Part shown: positions 51,385 through 59,854 of the stretch, one piece after another | Layout: the number at the start of each line of letters is the position of its first letter | How positions within the stretch are numbered: the stretch's first letter is position 1 | From: Candidatus Izemoplasma sp. | GTDB lineage: Bacteria > Bacillota_I > Bacilli_A > Izemoplasmatales > Izemoplasmataceae | Length of the DNA stretch: 64,000 bases | Assembly: GCA_007132465.1 (NCBI GenBank) | Contig: SLOP01000012.1 | Location: forward strand, 1-64,000 | Reading direction: 5' to 3' | Notes under the pieces: model-generated | What the model was told of the DNA's origin: nothing | The model's database searches: none | The model's input: the letters and a program-made list of their open reading frames with translations, nothing else | Program-made: the position numbers and the translations under genes

Positions 51385-52011
51385 TCACCCTTTCTTGATA
51401 GACACACTCATTCCGTCACCGACGGTGTAAATCATTGAATCGAAATCGTCTCGATCTAGCACATAACGATTGAAGCGGTCGATTTTGCGCACAAGCTGTG
51501 CAAGGTCTTTGGAATCAGGAGCTTGACCCACCAACCCGTGAAACAGCAAATTATCAGCAACGATCACGCCGCCTGTCTTGACATAAGGAGCAAAACGTTC
51601 AAAAAACCGAACGCCTTGTGCTTTTGCTGCATCGATGAAGACGAGATCATACGCGGTGTTAGCATCAGGCGTAAACGCCAACGCATCTTCGTGATGGACA
51701 CGCACACGCGTTATCAACGCGAGCTTGGACAGGTTGTGTTTTGCTTCGTTGACCAAGGTGATTCTTTTCTCCACGGTGTCGATGATGGCCCCATCGTAAG
51801 CGTATGCCATCACAGCAGCAGAAAACCCGATAGCCGTGCCGATTTCAAGCACGCGTGCCGGTTTTAACAGGGTGGTCAATTGACGTAAAAACGCTGCGCC
51901 TTCCTCAGTGATGATCGGCACATTACGCGTGGCTGCTTCGTCGCGCAAACGACGAAGTGCCGGGGCTTCAGCAATCCGCGAAAGCCCCGACAAGTAATCG
52001 TTACTCCTCAT
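51385..52011 (-). CDS. O-methyltransferase, YrrM/TrmR type
   Basis: 208-residue class I SAM methyltransferase. Motif I is VLEIGTAIGFSAAVMAYA, with IDTVEKRITLVNEAKHNL and YDLVFIDAAKAQGVRFFE (metal-binding Asp), the pattern of the O-methyltransferase family 3. In Bacillus the yrrM product TrmR methylates 5-hydroxyuridine 34 to 5-methoxyuridine in tRNA, and the U32 genes downstream make the hydroxyl group, so the trio forms one pathway. ATG 52011 overlaps the DUF1292 stop by 11 bases with a weak own site; coupling is likely. Confidence 0.9.
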   Translation of the reverse strand: MRSNDYLSGLSRIAEAPALRRLRDEAATRNVPIITEEGAAFLRQLTTLLKPARVLEIGTAIGFSAAVMAYAYDGAIIDTVEKRITLVNEAKHNLSKLALITRVRVHHEDALAFTPDANTAYDLVFIDAAKAQGVRFFERFAPYVKTGGVIVADNLLFHGLVGQAPDSKDLAQLVRKIDRFNRYVLDRDDFDSMIYTVGDGMSVSIKKG

Positions 52012-52258
52012 GGTCGTCGAGGTAGTTTTCAATCTTATCCTCGACTTCGTCCCATTCCTCGTCGTTTTCAATCGGCGTCAGTTTCCCGCCTTCGGTGTCG
52101 TTTTCGTCGAAAATGTAGGCATAAAGTTCTTCCGAATCCCCGGGTTCTTTGAAGACAACATAAGACTTTTTTGTCTTCTCCGAGGTGAAAGTAAACAAGA
52201 TTTCATAATCGTGTTCTTTGCCTTCGGCGTCTTCGACGCGCAGGGTGCGTTCATCCAT
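52001..52258 (-). CDS. DUF1292 protein (YrzB type)
   Basis: 85-residue acidic protein: MDERTLRVEDAEGKEHDYEILFTFTSEKTKKSYVVF, then ELYAYIFDENDTEGGKLTPIENDEEWDEVEDKI. It is of the DUF1292 family of unknown function, always found between ruvX and yrrL/yrrM in Bacillota. Start ATG 52258 is fixed by AGGAGG. It follows ruvX by 10 bases. mltG (yrrL), which in Bacillus lies between this gene and yrrM, is absent; the stop of this gene overlaps the next start. Confidence 0.92.
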   Translation of the reverse strand: MDERTLRVEDAEGKEHDYEILFTFTSEKTKKSYVVFKEPGDSEELYAYIFDENDTEGGKLTPIENDEEWDEVEDKIENYLDDHEE

Positions 52259-52268
52259 GGCAATCCTC

Positions 52269-52685
52269 CTATGATTTGGCATCGAGGTAGGCCTGTAAGA
52301 TAATGGTAGCGGCCTGTGTGTCGATGCGTGATTGACGTTTCTTTTTTCGCATGGTGGCGTCGATCATCTGACGCCGGGCGAGACGGCTGGTGAGCCGCTC
52401 ATCTTGATAGTGCAACGGCACACTGATTAACCGTTCAAGCAAGGCCCCAAACGATCTTGTCTTTGCCGCCTGTTCACCTTCGCTGCCATCCATGTTGATC
52501 GGTAAACCGATGACGATGGCGACGACGTTTTCACGGGCGGCGATAGTGACAACTTCGTAAGCGGCGCGTTCCCAATCACCCGCTTCAAAACGGATGGTCT
52601 CAAGCCCCCTGGCAAGCTGCCCCAGAGGGTCGCTCACCGCAACGCCGACAGTCCGGGTGCCGACGTCGAGACCGAGGGCTTTCAT
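52269..52685 (-). CDS. ruvX: Holliday junction resolvase-like RuvX/YqgF
   Basis: 138-residue RNase H-fold protein. MKALGLDVGTRTVGVAVSDPLGQLARGL holds the first Asp of the catalytic set; VAIVIGLPINMDGSEGEQA and LHYQDERLTSRLARRQM give the Glu and the loop, and IDTQAATIILQAYLDAK ends with the last Asp. The family is linked to pre-16S rRNA processing or junction resolution. It overlaps alaS by four bases. ATG is inside the alaS stop. Confidence 0.93.
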   Translation of the reverse strand: MKALGLDVGTRTVGVAVSDPLGQLARGLETIRFEAGDWERAAYEVVTIAARENVVAIVIGLPINMDGSEGEQAAKTRSFGALLERLISVPLHYQDERLTSRLARRQMIDATMRKKKRQSRIDTQAATIILQAYLDAKS

Positions 52686-55306
52686 GCGAGGGTCTCCTTG
52701 ACGTGACGGATGACGTCATCGATTTTCTCGACGTCACGGGCGCCGGCCTGCGCGAAATCTTGTCGGCCGCCTCCGCCACCGCCGGCACGCTTCGCTGCCG
52801 ATTTAACGAGGTTGCCCGCGTGCACATCCTCGCGTGTTGACTTAGCCACAAAAAGCAGTTTGTCATCAAGGCGGTTAGCGATAAAAACCACGCCCGTTGT
52901 GAGATGGTCCATCAAACGATCGGCAAGCAGCTTGACTGTCTTCGCATCCAAGTGATCCGTCTTGATGACGATGCGATCGTCTTCACGCATGTCGAGGTAG
53001 CGCTTCATGTCTTCAAGCGAAGCTTTTTCGCGCGCTTCATCCACCTGTTTTTCAAGATGCTTCACGGTTTTTTGTAGGCGGTCGTAGTAGGCACGTCGAT
53101 TGATGATGTCTTGATATGATCCTTTAACAGGTGCTTTTTCAGGAAGTTTGACCGTGATGGAGAAGCCTTCATGTTCCGCTTTTGTCATCAACGCATTAAT
53201 TTTTTCACGTAAAAACCGAACGTTTTCGTCAATGCCCGCGAAATAGTCGTCGATTCTGGCAACCTGATCTTTCGCCAGGCCGGTGATGCGGAAAACACCG
53301 GAGCCTTTGGATTCGATTGAAGCGATGGCAAAGCGTTCGATCTCGGCGGTGTTCTCCACGTGCGTGCCACCGCACAAGTCAAGGGTGTCACCCATGTCAA
53401 TCATCCGCACGCTGCGCGCGTATTTTTCACCGAACTCGGCGATAGCGCCCTGGGCTTTGGCCTCATCAACAGTGCCTTGGCGAATGTCGACGTCGATAGC
53501 TTGACGAATGCGTGCGTTCACGCGGCGCTCGATCTCAAGCAGGGTTTGGTCGTCAAGGTTTTCGTGGTGGTTAAAGTCAAATCGCAAATAATCGGGACCG
53601 ACAAGGCTCCCTTGTTGGCTGATGTGATCGCCAAGCACGTCGCGCAGCGTCGCATACAGAAGGTGGGTGACCGAATGGTGAGCCATCGTCCGGTGACGAC
53701 TGGTTTCATCAACGTACATGGTGATCGCATCACCGACATACAAGTCGTTGCCATCCACCGTGTGCAGATGCTGGTTGTTGGGCAGTTTTTCGACGTCGAG
53801 CACGTCGTATGAAACGCCGTCTTTTACCACCACACCGCGGTCGGACACTTGTCCGCCGCTTTCAGCGTAAAAGGGCGTTTCCTTAACCACGATGCCTTCG
53901 TTAAACACCTTAATAATCTCCGTTTCCACGCTAAGGGTGTCGTAGCCGACAAAGCGCGATGGTTCATGGAAGTTAAGGTAGGCTTCGTTTTGGTCCTTCA
54001 TGGTGCGCAAGGTCTTTCGGGCGTTTCTAGCGCGTTCTTTTTGCGCTTGCATCTCCATGTTAAATCCGTGTTTATCGACGGTGATGCCTTGTTGGGAGGC
54101 ATACTCTTCGGTCAGCTCAACGGGGAATCCATAGGTGTCGTATAGTTTAAACGCGTCGGCGCCGGAAATCATGGTCGGTTGGTTCATCATGATGTCTTCG
54201 AGCATTTTTTCGCCTTGGTGCAACGTTTCTAGAAATTTACGCTCTTCTTTTTCAATGACCTGCTTGGTGAACGTGTCGGTCTTACGCAAGGTGGGGTAGG
54301 CGTCTTCAAACATGGTGACAACGGTCTCCACAAGCTCTTTGAGAAACGGTCTTTCAATGCCGAGGGTCCGGCCGTGTTTGACCGCCCGCCGCAACAGTCG
54401 TCTCAGCACATAACCGCGGCCGTCGTTTGAAAGCGTAGCCCCATCAGCAACCGCAAAGGTGACGCTGCGGATATGGTCAGCGATGACCTTAAAACTCATC
54501 TCCCCACCATATGGTTTTTTGGCGATTCGGCCGATGTGTTTGATGATGGGAAAGAACAAATCGGTCTCAAAGTTGGTCTCCGTCTGCTGACTCACACAAG
54601 CGAGGCGTTCAAGGCCGGCGCCGGTGTCGATGTTCTTTTTCGGAAGTTCCGGGTATTCCTCGCGCGTTAAGCCCGCTTTGGCGTTGAATTGGGAGAAGAC
54701 GATATTCCATACTTCAATGAACCGATCGTTTTCCACGTCGTCTCGAATCAGCGACAAATCGCCTTCGCCAAACGCCGTGCCACGGTCATAAAATACTTCG
54801 GTGCAGGGCCCACAAGGGCCGGCGCCGATTTCCCAAAAGTTGTGTTTGCTTTCGATGATGCGTGCGTTGGGAATGCCCGCTTTTATCCAGGCTTGTTTGG
54901 TTTCGTGGTCGCTTGGGTAGACCGTGATGTATAGCTTCTTTGGATCCATGCCGAAATAGGTTTTATCCGTCAACAGTTCATACGCCCAAGGAATGACTTC
55001 GTCGCGAAAATAATCGCCAATCGAGAAGTTGCCGAGCATTTCAAAAAACGTGTGATGACGCGCGGTTTTCCCGACGTTGTCGATGTCGTTGGTGCGAATG
55101 CACTTTTGCGCGTTGACGATGCGTGGGTTCTCCGGCGTACGCGACCCATCAAAATACCCCTTAAGCGGAGCTACGCCAGCGTTGATCCACAAAAGCGAGG
55201 GGTCATTGATCGGAATCAAACTCGCGCTCTCTTCCACTTTGTGGCTTTTGGCTTCGAAAAATTCGAGCCAGATTTTACGGATATCGTGTCCAGACAGTTT
55301 GTTCAT
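52682..55306 (-). CDS. alaS: Alanine-tRNA ligase
   Basis: Charges tRNA-Ala and edits mischarged Ser and Gly. 874 residues: class II aminoacylation domain with FLEFFEAKSHKVEESASLIP and NAGVAPLKGYFDG, tRNA-recognition region, editing domain with HHSVTHLLYATLRDVLGDHISQQGS (HxxxH) and CGGTHVENT, coiled-coil linker, and a Gly-rich C-terminal domain (GGGGGGRQDFAQAG). ATG follows GGAGTGATAATAC. It is under a T-box leader and precedes ruvX. IreB (yrzL), which separates alaS and ruvX in Bacillus, is absent. Confidence 0.98.
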   Translation of the reverse strand: MNKLSGHDIRKIWLEFFEAKSHKVEESASLIPINDPSLLWINAGVAPLKGYFDGSRTPENPRIVNAQKCIRTNDIDNVGKTARHHTFFEMLGNFSIGDYFRDEVIPWAYELLTDKTYFGMDPKKLYITVYPSDHETKQAWIKAGIPNARIIESKHNFWEIGAGPCGPCTEVFYDRGTAFGEGDLSLIRDDVENDRFIEVWNIVFSQFNAKAGLTREEYPELPKKNIDTGAGLERLACVSQQTETNFETDLFFPIIKHIGRIAKKPYGGEMSFKVIADHIRSVTFAVADGATLSNDGRGYVLRRLLRRAVKHGRTLGIERPFLKELVETVVTMFEDAYPTLRKTDTFTKQVIEKEERKFLETLHQGEKMLEDIMMNQPTMISGADAFKLYDTYGFPVELTEEYASQQGITVDKHGFNMEMQAQKERARNARKTLRTMKDQNEAYLNFHEPSRFVGYDTLSVETEIIKVFNEGIVVKETPFYAESGGQVSDRGVVVKDGVSYDVLDVEKLPNNQHLHTVDGNDLYVGDAITMYVDETSRHRTMAHHSVTHLLYATLRDVLGDHISQQGSLVGPDYLRFDFNHHENLDDQTLLEIERRVNARIRQAIDVDIRQGTVDEAKAQGAIAEFGEKYARSVRMIDMGDTLDLCGGTHVENTAEIERFAIASIESKGSGVFRITGLAKDQVARIDDYFAGIDENVRFLREKINALMTKAEHEGFSITVKLPEKAPVKGSYQDIINRRAYYDRLQKTVKHLEKQVDEAREKASLEDMKRYLDMREDDRIVIKTDHLDAKTVKLLADRLMDHLTTGVVFIANRLDDKLLFVAKSTREDVHAGNLVKSAAKRAGGGGGGRQDFAQAGARDVEKIDDVIRHVKETLA

Positions 55307-55317
55307 GTATTATCACT

Positions 55318-55538
55318 CCAAATCAAATAAAAACGCCCTTAAAAAACACAGTAAGGACGAAAAAATTCCGCGGTACCACCTTGATTCTAATTTCTAGCAC
55401 TCTGTCGCCGTAACGGGGCGAAGTCGGGCGTATTTCACACGCCTCTCGAAAGGAGCTTCACGCACGACGCACGTTTGTTTTCACCAACCACAAACTCGCT
55501 ATAGATTGTCCATGCGCTACTCATCTTCGTCATCAATC
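55318..55538 (-). promoter_or_regulatory. T-box riboswitch of alaS
   Basis: Minus-strand leader of about 230 bases. The T-box sequence AAGGTGGTACCGCGG lies at 55368-55382, followed by the antiterminator closing segment TCGTCCTT. Downstream CGTCCTT pairs with AAGGGCG and a TTTTT tract to give a terminator (about 55328-55360). A stem I with a GATGAGTA-type kink near 55515-55525 is visible upstream. Uncharged tRNA-Ala would stabilise the antiterminator and raise alaS expression. Confidence 0.92.
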
Positions 55539-55544
55539 GCATTC

Positions 55545-55573
55545 ATTATACACAAGAACCGAAGAAATTGCAA
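55545..55573 (-). promoter_or_regulatory. Promoter of alaS
   Basis: Minus-strand -35 TTGCAA (55568-55573), 17-base spacer, -10 TATAAT (55545-55550), just ahead of the T-box leader and within 15 bases of the recD2 stop. Confidence 0.82.
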
Positions 55574-55587
55574 CGGTTATACGCCGG

Positions 55588-57915
55588 TCAAAAATCGTAA
55601 GGCGTCTTCCCTTCGAGGTCCTCGCCGTTTTCATCAAACGGCACATCCTCGCCGTCGAATGGTGTTGACTCATCAATGGTTTCGCGTTTAAGCGGCAGCG
55701 GCTCGTCGACACGTTTCTTCGTCGATTGCGCGTTCAATCGCGCGTGCAACAACGTGTGCCGTGCTTCTTCTAAGCGTTCGACGGCGTAAGCCAACCGATC
55801 CACGTCACCAAACACGACGAGTGTGGCTTTCGCCCGAGTGATGGCCGTGTAGATGAGTTTGCGCTTAAGCATGACCGCATGCCGTGAAAAGAGGGGAAGA
55901 ATCACGACCTTGTACTCGCTGCCTTGGGCTTTGTGGATGCTGATGGCGTAGGCGAGCGCGAGGTTCCCCAGGTCTTTGGTTTTATACGAGACGTTATGCC
56001 CATCGAAGTTGACCGTGATCATGCCACCTTCTTCATCGACCTGAACCACTTTTCCTTGATCGCCATTCATCACGTTGTCTTCAACTTGGTTAACCAACTG
56101 AAGTACTTTGTCGCCTTCTTTAAACGTGGTGTCGCCGTATTCCAATGTGCGTTTAACACCACTGTTATAGGTAGTTTGCATGAAACGGTTCAGCTCGTCG
56201 ATGCCGGAGGGACCGCGATACATTGGGATGAGCACCTGAATATCGTTGTGAAAATCATGACCTTGTTCAATCATGTAGTCGATGATGCGCTTGAGACGCG
56301 ATTGGACATTGGCCACGGTTTCTTTGAACACGTAGCGATCGGGATACACCTTATGCAGTCCCTTGGGAAGCCTTCCTTCGCGTATGTGGCTTGCGAGTTC
56401 AATGATTTTTGATTGCTTTTCTTGGCGGTGGATGACGTCGAGTTCAATCGAAGGCACGGCTCGTGAGTCAAGCAGGTCTTTAAACACTTGTCCCGGTCCG
56501 ACGCTCGGAAGCTGCGCATCATCACCGACAAGCACGACATGCGCGTAATCCGGAAGGCTTTCAAAGAGTTGCGCCGCCAAAAAGAGGTCGATCATCGAGG
56601 CTTCATCGACGATGAACAGCTTGCCCTCCACGGGGTTTAAGCGGTCGTGTTCAAACCGTCCATCATACCCGTACCCAAGCAGACGGTGAATGGTTTGCGC
56701 AGCGTGTTGCGTCGCTTCTTCCATCCGTTTAGCGGCGCGGCCCGTAGGAGCGATTAAGCGAATATCCGCGTCGCGATTACGAATGCCATGATAACGGCTA
56801 TAGGCATCGATGACAGCCTTGATGACGGTGGTTTTACCAGTCCCGGGTCCACCGGTGATAATCGTGAGACGGTGTTTGAGCGATTGGATAACGCCGTCTT
56901 TTTGTTTTTTCGTGTAGCGAACCTTTTCGCGTGCTTCAAGGGCGGATATCAAGGTTCGCGCCTTCGTCTCATCGATCGCGTTTTCTCCAGCATTAAGCGC
57001 TTCGACTTTTTCAACGATGCGTTTTTCAGCCCTCACAATCGAGCCTAAGGTCAACCGCCTGTCAACCTCGACAAAGGTTCCTGCTTTCAGCAACCTCGCA
57101 AGCTCCGTGTCAATCAAGTCATGACTGAGGTTGTCGATATCCTGTGTAAGCCTCTCGACGAGGGCGGCCATGAAGTCCTCCTTCTCAAGCACGGTGTGGC
57201 CTTGATGAAGGGCGAGCTGGGCGAAGGTGTGTTCGATGAAGGCGTTGATGCGCCGTGCGTCGGTGTCGTCAACGCCGAGTTTGCGGGCGATGAGGTCGGC
57301 TCGTTCAAAGCCGATGCCATCGACCTCACGAATCATTCGGTATGGGTTTTCCTCGAGTTTTCGCAACGTCGCCTCATGGTAGGTGTTGAAAATCCGCATC
57401 GCCAGTTTTCCGGAAATGCCGTATTCATAGAGTTTGATAAGGGTTTGTTCGCTGGCTTTGTGTGCCCTCAGTCCGGCGAGCAACGCGTCTTTTTGCTTGG
57501 CAGAAAGCCGGGGCACCGCATCGAGCGCGTCGCGATCGTCTAACGCTTTTTTGATGGCCTCGTTTCCTAACGTCTCAACAATACGTTCGGCAGTCTTTTC
57601 GCCAACGCCCGGGAACAAATCGCTTGATAGGTAGTCGATGAGTCCTGAGATACCGACTTCTTCGATTTTTTCAGCGCCGGTGGCGTTGAACTGTTCTCCA
57701 AAGCGGTCATGATGCACAAACTCGCCGGTGAAACGGTAGCGCTCGCCTTTGAGCGGTTTAGGGAAATACCCGGTTACGGTCACCACGCCTTCTTCAAGCG
57801 CGCTCAAAAGGCCGTGGCGGGCATCCGTGGTATCCACGTTAACCTTAACCACTGCGTACGCGTTTTCTTCATTATAGAACGTCACGTTACGCACTTCGCC
57901 TTCAAGCGTTGCCAT
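55588..57915 (-). CDS. recD2: ATP-dependent helicase RecD2
   Basis: Superfamily 1B 5'-3' helicase of RecBC-less bacteria. 775 residues from MATLEGEVRNVTFYNEENAYAVVKV, an OB-like N-terminal domain, then HhH repeats (ISGLIDYLSSDLFPGVGEKTAERIVETLG and later VDGIGFERADLIARKLG), helicase motif I ITGGPGTGKTTVI (about 342-354), motif II FIVDEASMIDLFL, motif III LVGDDAQLPSVGPG, and motif VI AYAISIHKAQGSEYKVVILP and LIYTAITRAKATLVVFG. ATG 57915 has GAGGTGAAG upstream. recD2 next to alaS is the Bacillus order. Confidence 0.96.
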   Translation of the reverse strand: MATLEGEVRNVTFYNEENAYAVVKVNVDTTDARHGLLSALEEGVVTVTGYFPKPLKGERYRFTGEFVHHDRFGEQFNATGAEKIEEVGISGLIDYLSSDLFPGVGEKTAERIVETLGNEAIKKALDDRDALDAVPRLSAKQKDALLAGLRAHKASEQTLIKLYEYGISGKLAMRIFNTYHEATLRKLEENPYRMIREVDGIGFERADLIARKLGVDDTDARRINAFIEHTFAQLALHQGHTVLEKEDFMAALVERLTQDIDNLSHDLIDTELARLLKAGTFVEVDRRLTLGSIVRAEKRIVEKVEALNAGENAIDETKARTLISALEAREKVRYTKKQKDGVIQSLKHRLTIITGGPGTGKTTVIKAVIDAYSRYHGIRNRDADIRLIAPTGRAAKRMEEATQHAAQTIHRLLGYGYDGRFEHDRLNPVEGKLFIVDEASMIDLFLAAQLFESLPDYAHVVLVGDDAQLPSVGPGQVFKDLLDSRAVPSIELDVIHRQEKQSKIIELASHIREGRLPKGLHKVYPDRYVFKETVANVQSRLKRIIDYMIEQGHDFHNDIQVLIPMYRGPSGIDELNRFMQTTYNSGVKRTLEYGDTTFKEGDKVLQLVNQVEDNVMNGDQGKVVQVDEEGGMITVNFDGHNVSYKTKDLGNLALAYAISIHKAQGSEYKVVILPLFSRHAVMLKRKLIYTAITRAKATLVVFGDVDRLAYAVERLEEARHTLLHARLNAQSTKKRVDEPLPLKRETIDESTPFDGEDVPFDENGEDLEGKTPYDF

Positions 57916-58048
57916 CGTCTTCACCTCGCCACCATTATAGCATATAAGATGCGTTTCAATGCTGAAAAATCTGTCGCCTGTCTCGTCAATATGACGCCGC
58001 GACATCGATGGCCTACAACAACCGTCAACATCACGTGTTCATCCAGGA

Positions 58049-58072
58049 AAAAAGCCCAAAGTGTTGGGCTTT
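58049..58072 (-). terminator. Intrinsic terminator of the nucleotidase gene
   Basis: Stem AAAAGCCCAA / TTGGGCTTTT with loop AGTG, just after the stop on the minus strand and ending in a T run. Confidence 0.85.
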
Positions 58073-58076
58073 TACC

Positions 58077-59777
58077 TCACTCAAATCCGTCTTCGCCGTA
58101 CCCTTCTTCATTCGGTAACAAAAGCGGGTTATTCGTGTCGAAGGAGTGGTATGTTTCTGCCTGCAAAAGCAGTTCATCGATGACGAGTTGCTGCATGTTG
58201 GTAAAGACGACCTCCGCCGTGTTGTTATCACGAAGCTGGCTCGACTCCCTAAAAAACAAGAAATCGGTTGTCGCAAGCACATAGTCACCCGACGGATGGA
58301 TGGTGCCTACGGTATTGACAGCAATGTTTTGTGAGGCAAGTCGGGTGACATCATCACCGCTGATGGTCGCGCGCATCACTTGATTGGGAAAGGGGAACAC
58401 CGCCAGCAGCGTCGCCAAGCTAACAGCCTCCCCCGAGTCGATGTCATGACGCGTGCCACCAAGGTTTTGCACGCCGACATCGGCGCCAGCCATCTGAAGC
58501 ATCAAATCAGCCATCCACGCGGCGAGGTCAGCGCGAGAAATGTACTGTTCGGCGTACAAGAGCGTGTCGTAATAATACGCCAGTTCATCTTGACGAATGT
58601 TAAGGAACGCTTCCACCTCGGCATCGGCCCGGCGCAAACGCTCGTCGTCGTTGCGCGTCAGGTTGTGTGCGTGCATGCGAACCACTTCTCCGTCCTTAAG
58701 GACAACGCGGACATGCCCGACATGGGATCCGTACCCTCCCGACTGAATGGCCAGGGTATCGCCCCCTTCAACCGTGGCAGACGGAGAGATTTCCTCTCGG
58801 TGGCTATGGCCGTTAAAGATGATGTCAATGCGCTCATCGCCGGTGAAGTTGCGCACTTGGGCGTTGAGGGTGTTGCCCGTGTCATGCGTTAAAAGCACGA
58901 CCATGTCAACCTGATAATCCACGCGAAGCGTCTGCGCAAGGTTACGAGCGATGGGCACCGGATCTAAAAACTCGTAAGGTTCAGCCATCAAGTATGAAAT
59001 CGACGATTCTAAGCCGTAACCGATAGTGCCAATCACACCGATGGTGATGTCGCCTTTTTCAAGCACGGTGTAAGGTTCGATCCCTTCGGGGATGATGGTG
59101 GTTCCTTCATAGACGATGTTTGCACCAAGAAACGGGTGTTGAGCTCGATAGACCGTTTCGTCCTCATCCAGGTAATACCGCGTGACCATGTCGAGGCCCC
59201 AATCGAACTCGTGGTTGCCCGCCACCGCGGCATCGAAACCGACCATGTCCATCAGTTCAACTAACGTCTCGCCGTAATCGTAATTCGAAATCAACGCTCC
59301 TTGAAGGATGTCACCCCCGGCTAAAATGACTGTCGAATCAGGCGCACTATTGCGCGCCTCGTTAAAGAGATTCCCTATGTATGCCATGCCGATGCCAGGG
59401 CCGGGAAGCATTTCCCCGTGGAGGTCGTTTAGATAATAAAAATCAATCATCGATTCGCCCGAATCAACCAACACGACCGTGAACCGGGTGCTTTGCCCGC
59501 CGAAACGCACTTCGATTTCATGCTCACCCACGCTTAACAACTTCGCCGCATCACCGCGTCTAAGCATGGTTTCATGTAAAGCAATGGTGTCAGAACCACC
59601 ATCGCGATATAAAACAACCAGCTGGATCTCACTTAGATCAAACACGTCGAGGGGGTAATAAGGCTCAAGCTGACCGGTGGGAATATAGATAGCGCTTGCG
59701 TCGCGCTCGGTGCTCACGCACGCGCTGGTTACACACACCATAATCACCAGCATAACGGTGAAAAATACACGTTTCAT
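58077..59777 (-). CDS. Lipoprotein 5'-nucleotidase/2',3'-cyclic phosphodiesterase (UshA/CpdB family)
   Basis: Surface nucleotidase of about 566 residues. The N terminus MKRVFFTVMLVIMVCVTSACVS is a lipoprotein signal with Cys20 as the likely modified residue (VTSAC; Thr at -3 is not ideal). A short beta domain (about 35-105) precedes the metallophosphoesterase with NDLHGEM, LAGGDILQGALIS, GNHEFDWG and HDTGNTLNAQ / NGHSHREE, then the 5'-nucleotidase C-terminal domain (about 400-530). It would salvage extracellular nucleotides as nucleosides and phosphate. ATG 59777 has AAGGA eight bases upstream. Confidence 0.92.
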   Translation of the reverse strand: MKRVFFTVMLVIMVCVTSACVSTERDASAIYIPTGQLEPYYPLDVFDLSEIQLVVLYRDGGSDTIALHETMLRRGDAAKLLSVGEHEIEVRFGGQSTRFTVVLVDSGESMIDFYYLNDLHGEMLPGPGIGMAYIGNLFNEARNSAPDSTVILAGGDILQGALISNYDYGETLVELMDMVGFDAAVAGNHEFDWGLDMVTRYYLDEDETVYRAQHPFLGANIVYEGTTIIPEGIEPYTVLEKGDITIGVIGTIGYGLESSISYLMAEPYEFLDPVPIARNLAQTLRVDYQVDMVVLLTHDTGNTLNAQVRNFTGDERIDIIFNGHSHREEISPSATVEGGDTLAIQSGGYGSHVGHVRVVLKDGEVVRMHAHNLTRNDDERLRRADAEVEAFLNIRQDELAYYYDTLLYAEQYISRADLAAWMADLMLQMAGADVGVQNLGGTRHDIDSGEAVSLATLLAVFPFPNQVMRATISGDDVTRLASQNIAVNTVGTIHPSGDYVLATTDFLFFRESSQLRDNNTAEVVFTNMQQLVIDELLLQAETYHSFDTNNPLLLPNEEGYGEDGFE

Positions 59778-59799
59778 GGAAATCATCCTTTTCGTAGGC

Positions 59800-59821
59800 A
59801 AAACCCGCCTATGCGGGTTTT
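59800..59821 (-). terminator. Intrinsic terminator of the M24 peptidase gene
   Basis: Stem AAAACCCGC / GCGGGTTTT with loop ATAG on the minus strand, between the peptidase stop and the nucleotidase start; the T tract is short. Confidence 0.7.
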
Positions 59822-59854
59822 GACCGGAGTGGTTTATTGGTTTTTGTGTGGCGA

